A DNA stretch of 7,661 bases from Methylophilus sp. (GTDB taxonomy: Bacteria; Pseudomonadota; Gammaproteobacteria; Burkholderiales; Methylophilaceae): assembly GCA_027489475.1 (NCBI GenBank), contig JAIXZQ010000308.1:1-7661 (forward strand), read 5' to 3'. The notes under the pieces were generated by a model, which saw only the letters and a list, made by a program, of their open reading frames with translations, had not been told where the DNA came from and did no database searches. Made by a program: the position numbers and the translations under genes. Positions 1 to 3,619 of the stretch are shown here, piece by piece. Each line of letters opens with the position of its first letter. Position 1 is the first letter of the stretch.

Positions 1-267
1 AAAAAACCCTCTAGCATTAAAATTTATACCGATTCTAGCTATGTGCAAAAAGGCATGACCGAATGGTTGGCAGGTTGGAAACGGAAACACTGGCAAACGG
101 CGGACAAAAAGCCAGTCAAAAATGCTGATTTATGGCAGACCCTAGATGCGCTTGCCCAACCACATCATATTGAGTGGATTTGGGTCAAGGGGCATGCCGG
201 TAATGAAGGCAATGAACGTGCCGATGCTTTGGCAAACCAAGGTGTACTCACCGTTGCTGCCGACTAA
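1..267 (+). CDS. rnhA: Ribonuclease HI, C-terminal part (5' truncated by window edge)
   Basis: RNase HI cuts the RNA strand of RNA-DNA hybrids in the cytoplasm and helps remove primers and R-loops. The reading frame is open from base 1 and gives 88 codons, so the true start lies outside the window; a GTG at 43 is an internal valine, not a start. The fragment matches the second half of the E. coli enzyme. The TDSSYV motif supplies the Asp equivalent to D70 (fragment residue 11), the VKGHAG motif supplies the H124 equivalent (residue 65), and ERADALA supplies the D134 equivalent (residue 75); the spacings of 54 and 10 residues are identical to E. coli. The basic handle segment (WKRKHW, then TADKKPVKN) is also present. 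The first two catalytic residues (D10 and E48 equivalents) lie outside the window. The protein ends a few residues after the last catalytic Asp, with a shorter tail than E. coli. dnaQ follows 56 bp downstream on the same strand. Confidence 0.96.
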   Translation, partial: KKPSSIKIYTDSSYVQKGMTEWLAGWKRKHWQTADKKPVKNADLWQTLDALAQPHHIEWIWVKGHAGNEGNERADALANQGVLTVAAD

Positions 268-323
268 ACTAGCGGGTGAGGGATACCCAACCGCTTGACT
301 ATCAACATCAGTAAAGACCACGC

Positions 324-1004
324 ATGAGACAGATTTTTCTTGATACCGAAACCACGGGCCTGTATCCAGACCAAGGACACCGCATTATCGAAGTCGCAGC
401 TGTGGAGCTGTTACATAGGCGCCCGACACAGCAGCATTTTCATCACTATGTGAATCCTGAACGCGAGATTGATGCAGGTGCACAAGAGGTGCATGGTATT
501 TCGCTAGAATTTTTGCAAGACAAACCCTTGTTTGCGCAGATTGCCGAGAGCTTCTTAGCGTTTATTCAAGGCGCAGAACTCATCATTCATAACGCGCCAT
601 TTGATGTTGGCTTTTTGAATATGGAGCTGGGTAAATTGGGGCTGGGTAAGCTGGAATCTTATGTCAGCGAAATTACCGACACGCTCAAAATGGCCAAAGA
701 GATGCGGCCAGGCCAGCGTAATAATCTGGATGCCTTATGCCGTCACTTTGGCATAGATAATTCACATCGTACGCTACATGGCGCGCTGTTGGATGCTGAG
801 TTGCTGGCCGAAGTGTATGTGGCCATGACTCGTGGGCAAGAAAGTCTGCTGATGGAATTGTCTATGCCTGAGCAACACAGTACAACATCCAATCAGACGG
901 TTGATCGCGCGAATATACTGGTTTATCGCGCCAGCGCAGAAGAATTACACAACCACGAACAATATTTAGAAGGCCTCAAAAAAGCGGGCGCCCAGTCTTG
1001 GTAA
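324..1004 (+). CDS. dnaQ: DNA polymerase III epsilon subunit, 3'-5' proofreading exonuclease
   Basis: The epsilon subunit removes misincorporated nucleotides within the polymerase III core and binds the alpha and theta subunits. At 226 residues it is close to the E. coli length of 243. The DEDDh exonuclease motifs are complete: LDTETTG (D7, E9), HNAPFDVGF (D94), and RTLHGALLDAELLAE (H152, D157). Just after the catalytic domain, QESLLM (residues 172-177) sits where E. coli epsilon has its beta-clamp-binding motif QTSMAF, so a clamp contact is likely here too. A Gln/Ser/Thr-containing linker (about 181-195) and a short C-terminal segment (about 196-226) correspond to the alpha-binding tail. The ATG start places the first motif at residue 7 as expected; the upstream ribosome-binding sequence is weak (a TAAAG run at 312-316). 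The gene follows rnhA on the same strand, whereas E. coli has the two genes divergent. It converges on queD with 4 bp between stops. No clear promoter is visible in the 56-bp gap, so cotranscription with rnhA is likely. Confidence 0.97.
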   Translation: MRQIFLDTETTGLYPDQGHRIIEVAAVELLHRRPTQQHFHHYVNPEREIDAGAQEVHGISLEFLQDKPLFAQIAESFLAFIQGAELIIHNAPFDVGFLNMELGKLGLGKLESYVSEITDTLKMAKEMRPGQRNNLDALCRHFGIDNSHRTLHGALLDAELLAEVYVAMTRGQESLLMELSMPEQHSTTSNQTVDRANILVYRASAEELHNHEQYLEGLKKAGAQSW

Positions 1005-1008
1005 ACAA

Positions 1009-1455
1009 TTAAGACCAGTCAAACGCGTCAGTCCAGCTATTGGGGGTCTCGTATAAACGCACACGAACAAGCTTAAGCTGATTGCCATAGGTGTCGCGAT
1101 ATTGATGTTTAAGTAGCTTGAAGGCTTCGGCCGCCATATTTTCGGCCGTGGGCACGCTCGGAAAAATAACGGTTTTATGGTTGGGGAGGCTATTTAAAAA
1201 CTCCAGCACCACGCGGTCATCTTTATAAACTAAAAAGGCATGGTCCCAACGGTCGACGATAGTTTCACGTGCAATCCGTTTGACATCGGCAAAATCCATC
1301 ACCATGCCATTTTCAGACACATGTTCGGCTTGAATAATATCACCGGATAAGGTGATTTCGAGTGCATAGCGGTGGCCATGCAGGTTACGACATTGACTTT
1401 TGTGATCTGGAATCCGGTGTCCGGCGTCAAATTCCAAGCGAGTAGTAATTTCCAT
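1009..1455 (-). CDS. queD: 6-carboxy-5,6,7,8-tetrahydropterin synthase (QueD/PTPS family)
   Basis: QueD converts 7,8-dihydroneopterin triphosphate to 6-carboxytetrahydropterin, an early step toward preQ0 and queuosine in tRNA. The 148-residue protein carries the three zinc-binding histidines: H13 in FDAGHR, and H26 and H28 in LHGHRY. The catalytic cysteine is C22 within the CxxxHGH arrangement typical of bacterial QueD as opposed to true PTPS. The VMDF motif (52-55), the Asp-His pair D71-H72 (WDHAFL), the PTAEN motif (102-106) and the substrate-anchoring glutamate E136 (YETPNSW) are all present. The ATG at 1455 gives the normal short N-terminal strand before H13, so no downstream start is plausible. 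There is no properly spaced Shine-Dalgarno sequence, but an extended -10 promoter lies immediately upstream (see separate entry). The gene ends 4 bp from the dnaQ stop in convergent orientation. queF, another enzyme of the pathway, is encoded about 1.6 kb away on the same strand but not in the same operon. QueD function is favoured over other PTPS-family roles by the HGH-linked cysteine and by queF nearby. Confidence 0.93.
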   Translation of the reverse strand: MEITTRLEFDAGHRIPDHKSQCRNLHGHRYALEITLSGDIIQAEHVSENGMVMDFADVKRIARETIVDRWDHAFLVYKDDRVVLEFLNSLPNHKTVIFPSVPTAENMAAEAFKLLKHQYRDTYGNQLKLVRVRLYETPNSWTDAFDWS

Positions 1456-1461
1456 CTCGCC

Positions 1462-1470
1462 ATTATATCA
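1462..1470 (-). promoter_or_regulatory. Extended -10 promoter for queD, likely leaderless
   Basis: On the minus strand the sequence reads TGATATAAT, a perfect TGn extension plus a perfect TATAAT hexamer. No good -35 hexamer is visible 16-18 bp further upstream, which fits the extended -10 class. With standard spacing (last base of the hexamer at -7), transcription would begin at about 1455, the A of the queD ATG. The site is seen directly; its use as a promoter and the leaderless transcript are inferred. Confidence 0.6.
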
Positions 1471-1550
1471 GCAAGCCTAGATAATCCCGCGTATGCGATG
1501 GCTGGCGATGCTGGCCTGAGTCACTCAAAGTCAGCGGACGCTGGCTACTG

Positions 1551-1564
1551 TAGTCAGTAGTCAG
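1551..1564. repeat. Two tandem copies of a 7-bp unit (TAGTCAG)
   Basis: TAGTCAG occurs twice back to back and is followed by a further TA. The second copy covers the stop codon of the small minus-strand ORF (TGA at 1563-1561). The region just before it also contains three GCTGGC hexamers (1501, 1510 and 1540). This could be simple slippage; no function is apparent. Confidence 0.5.
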
Positions 1565-1734
1565 TACAACTCATCAATATTCATACAAGCCTCTTCTTCG
1601 GCCGAATAGTGCTTATGACTTTTTGCGTATTGGTCATAAGCATTATCAAATTCGTCCATTTCATCCCCGGCAAAGTCTTCCAGCCGTTGGTCAATTTGTT
1701 TGAATGCATCATTTGCTGGTTTTTTTTGTAACAT
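1561..1734 (-). CDS. Small acidic hypothetical protein, 57 residues
   Basis: I do not recognise this protein. The minus strand has an ATG-to-TGA frame of 58 codons beginning MLQKKPANDA and ending MNIDELY. It is strongly acidic: 15 Asp/Glu against 6 Lys/Arg by hand count, concentrated in residues 19-34 (LEDFAGDEMDEFDNAYD) and 46-55. There is one cysteine (C50), no signal peptide, and no membrane segment. The best support for it being real is a near-perfect Shine-Dalgarno GGAGGA (1746-1741) ending 6 nt before the ATG, stronger than that of any other gene in the window. Its codon composition looks like normal protein rather than a shadow of another frame, and nothing overlaps it on the other strand. 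It lies upstream of queD on the same strand with a 105-bp gap, and queD seems to have its own promoter, so a shared role is not implied. It is divergent from the peroxidase gene. A cytosolic acidic regulator or a lineage-specific orphan are both possible. Confidence 0.68.
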   Translation of the reverse strand: MLQKKPANDAFKQIDQRLEDFAGDEMDEFDNAYDQYAKSHKHYSAEEEACMNIDELY

Positions 1735-1740
1735 GATCGT

Positions 1741-1746
1741 TCCTCC
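1741..1746 (-). promoter_or_regulatory. Strong ribosome-binding site of the 57-residue ORF
   Basis: The minus strand reads GGAGGA, then ACGATC, then ATG. A six-base match to the anti-Shine-Dalgarno sequence at ideal spacing fixes the start at 1734 and argues that this short frame is translated. Confidence 0.75.
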
Positions 1747-1800
1747 AACGCTAAAGGGGCTGCCTAAATATGTCAGTATGCAACTTGTATTGATATATAT

Positions 1801-1813
1801 GCATAGACTATGC
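1801..1813. promoter_or_regulatory. 13-bp perfect odd palindrome, possible operator
   Basis: GCATAG-A-CTATGC is a perfect inverted repeat with a single central base, located between the divergent small ORF and the peroxidase gene. A 6+1+6 symmetry of this kind could bind a dimeric regulator. It also contains ATAG and CTAT, but with 1 bp between them, which does not fit the OxyR half-site spacing. Function is inferred only. Confidence 0.35.
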
Positions 1814-1822
1814 CAGCCCTAA

Positions 1823-1833
1823 ATGGTCACCAT
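1823..1833. promoter_or_regulatory. 11-bp perfect odd palindrome, possible operator
   Basis: ATGGT-C-ACCAT is perfectly symmetric around a single base. It overlaps a second imperfect-spaced pair, CCAT-GATT-ATGG (1830-1841). It lies about 85 bp upstream of the peroxidase start codon. No binding protein can be named. Confidence 0.3.
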
Positions 1834-1880
1834 GATTATGGTTTTCTGAGCGCAGTGAACATATCTTGATCAGCGGTGTC

Positions 1881-1897
1881 TTTCAATGACATTGAAA
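1881..1897. promoter_or_regulatory. 17-bp perfect odd palindrome upstream of the peroxidase gene
   Basis: TTTCAATG-A-CATTGAAA is a perfect 8+1+8 inverted repeat ending 20 nt before the chosen start codon at 1918. A second, wider pair, CTTTCA (1880-1885) and TGAAAG (1898-1903), is nested around the same region. The position suits a repressor or activator operator, or a small hairpin in the mRNA leader. The symmetry is seen directly; regulation is inferred. Confidence 0.45.
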
Positions 1898-1917
1898 TGA
1901 AAGTCATGGAGCAAGAT

Positions 1918-2448
1918 ATGCGATTTATTGGTTTGTTATTTATGGTGTTAGGGGGAATTCAAATGGCCCATGCTGACTGTGCGCCGCTGTATCAGCATCA
2001 ATTTAAAACATTACAAGGTCAAACGGTGGATCTCTGTCAGTTTCAAGATAAACCTATCTTGGTCGTCAACACTGCCAGTAAATGTGGTTTCACACCACAA
2101 TTTGAAGCCCTTGAGTCGCTGTACCAACAATACAAAGACAAAGGGTTGCTGGTGGTCGGGTTTCCTTCTAACGACTTTCGTCAAGAACCCGGTAATAACA
2201 AACAAATTGGCGACTTTTGTAAGCTGACCTACTCAGTGAAATTTCCTATGATGGAAAAATCCAGTGTCACAGGCAGCGCAGCCAACCCGTTCTATCAGCA
2301 ATTGATTAAACAGACAGGCCAGTCTCCACAATGGAATTTCTATAAATACGTCATTCTGCCCGGTGGTCAAAAGGTGTATGCCTATAACAGCATGACCAGT
2401 CCAGACAGTGAAGAAATTCTAGGCAAAATAAAACCATATCTTAAATAA
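1918..2448 (+). CDS. Secreted (periplasmic) glutathione peroxidase-family thiol peroxidase
   Basis: Members of this family reduce hydrogen peroxide or organic hydroperoxides using a thiol donor (glutathione or thioredoxin-like). The ATG at 1918 is preferred because GGAG (1908-1911) sits 6 nt upstream and it begins a short hydrophobic signal peptide (residues 1-19) ending in AHA before Asp-Cys. The frame remains open upstream, with a GTG at 1876 and ATGs at 1897 and 1906, but those starts would place a charged extension before the signal peptide. The product is 176 residues. The peroxidatic cysteine is C56 (NTASKCGFTPQ), the catalytic glutamine is Q89 (FRQEPGNN), and W139-N140 (PQWNFYKY) completes the active site. 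C101 (DFCKLTY) aligns with the resolving cysteine of thioredoxin-dependent, BtuE-like enzymes. C21 and C40 flank the first strand and may form a disulfide in the periplasm. The loop before Q89 reads GFPSNDFRQEP, with Ser where many homologues have Cys and one residue fewer than the usual GGQEP form. The gene is monocistronic, with a hairpin terminator downstream. Confidence 0.92.
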   Translation: MRFIGLLFMVLGGIQMAHADCAPLYQHQFKTLQGQTVDLCQFQDKPILVVNTASKCGFTPQFEALESLYQQYKDKGLLVVGFPSNDFRQEPGNNKQIGDFCKLTYSVKFPMMEKSSVTGSAANPFYQQLIKQTGQSPQWNFYKYVILPGGQKVYAYNSMTSPDSEEILGKIKPYLK

Positions 2449-2466
2449 TTGCTGCGTTATCCCCAT

Positions 2467-2500
2467 CACAAAGGATGGACACCTTGTGCCATCCTTTGTG
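2467..2500 (+). terminator. Hairpin terminator after the peroxidase gene
   Basis: A perfect 12-bp stem, CACAAAGGATGG (2467-2478) with CCATCCTTTGTG (2489-2500), encloses a 10-nt loop and begins 18 nt after the peroxidase stop codon. It is followed by CATTTTGG, only four Ts, so it may be a moderate terminator or a 3'-end stabilising stem. The loop contains CCTTGTG, which could pair alternatively with the left arm. Confidence 0.6.
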
Positions 2501-2570
2501 CATTTTGGCCGCTTGAGCAAGCGCCAAGGACGGCAACACGAAGTTTTTTTCCGATTTATTCTGAAAGCCG

Positions 2571-2599
2571 TTGACAAGACTAGCGCCCATCATTAATAT
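2571..2599 (+). promoter_or_regulatory. Sigma-70 promoter for tRNA-Ala
   Basis: A perfect TTGACA (2571-2576) is separated by 17 bp from TAATAT (2594-2599, four of six consensus bases). The sequence immediately after the -10 is GC-rich (GGCGCC), as in stable-RNA promoters subject to stringent control. The start would be near 2606, giving a leader of about 47 nt before the mature tRNA, to be removed by processing. The leader contains an ATTGCA/TGCAAT inverted repeat (2614-2619, 2636-2641). Confidence 0.7.
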
Positions 2600-2652
2600 G
2601 GCGCCTTCTTTGAATTGCACTGCAAAACAAAGAACTGCAATACCAGAGATAC

Positions 2653-2728
<76 letters not shown>

Positions 2729-2733
2729 AGTAG

Positions 2734-2771
2734 TTGAAATAATTAAACTTTTTAAAATTTAATGATTTCAA
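2734..2771. repeat. AT-rich imperfect palindrome between the two tRNA genes
   Basis: TTGAAAT (2734-2740) pairs with ATTTCAA (2765-2771), and ATTAAA (2742-2747) pairs with TTTAAT (2758-2763). This gives 13 of 14 pairs with one A-G mismatch and a 10-nt loop. It starts 5 nt after the tRNA-Ala CCA end. The stem is almost free of G and C, so it is a poor intrinsic terminator, and its right arm covers where the -35 element of the tRNA-Glu promoter would be. It could be a processing signal, a weak terminator or a protein-binding site. Confidence 0.5.
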
Positions 2772-2784
2772 TTCATTTTGATAA

Positions 2785-2793
2785 TGGTATAAT
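2785..2793 (+). promoter_or_regulatory. Extended -10 promoter for tRNA-Glu
   Basis: TGGTATAAT is a perfect TGn plus TATAAT. The best upstream hexamer, TTTCAA (2766-2771, 16-bp spacer), is a weak -35. Transcription would begin near 2800, giving a leader of about 16 nt before the tRNA at 2816. Confidence 0.7.
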
Positions 2794-2815
2794 GCATTGG
2801 TTGTAAATTCCTAAG

Positions 2816-2891
2816 GTCCCCATCGTCTAGAGGCCTAGGACACCTCCCTTTCACGGAGGCGACCGGGGTTCGAATCCCCGTGGGGACGCCA
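2816..2891 (+). tRNA. tRNA-Glu, anticodon TTC
   Basis: A complete 76-nt cloverleaf with encoded CCA, very close to E. coli tRNA-Glu. The acceptor stem GTCCCCA/TGGGGAC is fully paired, the D-stem is GTCT/GGAC, the anticodon stem CCTCC/GGAGG holds loop CTTTCAC (anticodon TTC), and the T-stem CGGGG/CCCCG holds TTCGAAT. It reads GAA and GAG. Just downstream are two small hairpins (CAAACA/TGTTTG at 2890-2905, GTGCA/TGCAC at 2909-2923) that could matter for 3' processing. A strong terminator lies about 140 nt further on. Confidence 0.98.
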
Positions 2892-3032
2892 AACAAGTCT
2901 GTTTGCTCGTGCAGTGATTGCACATTCTGTTTCAAAACTCCATTCATTACTCACTTCCAAGCATTTGATTTGTTTGAAATGCGGATATGGATTTGGCATG
3001 ATTTTGTCTGAAATTCATTGGTGAGACAGACG

Positions 3033-3061
3033 AAAAAAAACCTGGCAAAGCCAGGTTTTTT
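3033..3061. terminator. Bidirectional intrinsic terminator between tRNA-Glu and queF
   Basis: CCTGGC (3041-3046) and GCCAGG (3050-3055) form a GC-rich stem with an AAA loop, flanked by eight As on the left and six Ts on the right. Read on the plus strand, it ends the tRNA-Glu transcript. On the minus strand, it offers a T8 tract 33 nt after the queF stop codon. The flanking A and T tracts can extend the stem. Confidence 0.9.
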
Positions 3062-3093
3062 CATTCAGGACGTATTTTATACACCAGCTTAAC

Positions 3094-3540
3094 TTAGCCG
3101 CGAATATTACTTTGTGAGGCAAAACTCGAGAGTTCTACATAGGGCTGCGGTTGCCAGCCTGCGGCACGATGTTCAGCCACCACATTGGTAAAAATGCCAC
3201 CACGCACATAAAACTTGGCAGTCACGCGCATAAACTTAGGTGCGATGGCGGTTACCAAATCATCCAAGATACGGTTAGTCACAGCTTCGTGAAAGCAACC
3301 CTCATCTCTAAATGACCAAGTGTAGAGCTTCAGACTTTTAAGTTCGACACACAGTTGATCAGGAATATAGTCCAAATAAATAATCGCAAAGTCTGGCTGG
3401 CCGGTTTTCGGGCACAAGCAGGTGAATTCGGGGATTTCCATATGGATATGAAAATCTCTGCCGGGACGTGGATTTTCAAACGTCTCTAAGGTTTTGGTTG
3501 GTTGTGCAGTGGGTTTGCCACCTAATAAATGTTCGCTCAT
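3094..3540 (-). CDS. queF: NADPH-dependent 7-cyano-7-deazaguanine reductase (preQ0 reductase)
   Basis: QueF reduces the nitrile of preQ0 to the aminomethyl group of preQ1, a four-electron reduction by two NADPH, in queuosine biosynthesis. The 148-residue protein is of the short single-domain type (B. subtilis-like), not the long two-domain type of E. coli. The nucleophilic cysteine is C43 in [14 protein letters not shown], and the catalytic aspartate is D50. The QueF signature ELKSLKLY occupies 66-73, followed by [10 protein letters not shown] with E85. The spacings C43-D50 (7) and C43-E85 (42) equal those of C55, D62 and E97 in B. subtilis. C41 is an additional cysteine two residues before the nucleophile. 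The ATG at 3540 gives a short, variable N-terminus as is usual; there is no clear Shine-Dalgarno sequence. It is transcribed divergently from smc (79-bp gap) and ends at a bidirectional terminator, so it is probably monocistronic. Confidence 0.96.
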   Translation of the reverse strand: MSEHLLGGKPTAQPTKTLETFENPRPGRDFHIHMEIPEFTCLCPKTGQPDFAIIYLDYIPDQLCVELKSLKLYTWSFRDEGCFHEAVTNRILDDLVTAIAPKFMRVTAKFYVRGGIFTNVVAEHRAAGWQPQPYVELSSFASQSNIRG

Positions 3541-3570
3541 CGCAGGCTATGTTTCTGGCTAAAAATGGGT

Positions 3571-3576
3571 ATTATA
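3571..3576 (-). promoter_or_regulatory. -10 element of the queF promoter
   Basis: A perfect TATAAT on the minus strand (complement of ATTATA). No convincing -35 lies 16-18 bp upstream. Transcription from it would start near 3564, leaving a leader of about 24 nt, which is too short for a preQ1 riboswitch. Confidence 0.5.
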
Positions 3577-3601
3577 ACGCTTAAGCCACCATTCGAATTC
3601 T

Positions 3602-3607
3602 TATAAA
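3602..3607 (+). promoter_or_regulatory. Possible -10 element of the smc promoter
   Basis: TATAAA (five of six consensus bases) in the queF-smc gap. Its start point would fall near 3614, only about 6 nt before the GTG start of smc. The -35 match is weak, so this is tentative. Confidence 0.3.
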
Positions 3608-3619
3608 CGGTTACTCAAC

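Noticed and set aside
1372..1560. 62-residue plus-strand frame opposite queD
   Set aside because: It is mostly antisense to the well-supported queD, has no ribosome-binding site, and its sequence looks like a shadow frame.
1640..1680. EF-hand calcium loop in the acidic small protein (DEMDEFDNAYD)
   Set aside because: Spacing of acidic residues does not fit the 12-residue EF-hand loop and the central glycine and terminal glutamate are absent.
1801..1813. OxyR binding site because of ATAG and CTAT
   Set aside because: The half-sites are separated by 1 bp, while OxyR motifs need about 7 bp between them.
1876..1917. Earlier starts (GTG 1876, ATG 1897, ATG 1906) for the peroxidase
   Set aside because: They would place a charged stretch before the signal peptide and would put the 17-bp palindrome inside the coding region; GGAG is best spaced for the ATG at 1918.
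3541..3564. Possible preQ1 riboswitch upstream of queF
   Set aside because: The predicted leader is only about 24 nt and lacks the C-rich hairpin-pseudoknot pattern and A-rich tail of preQ1 aptamers.
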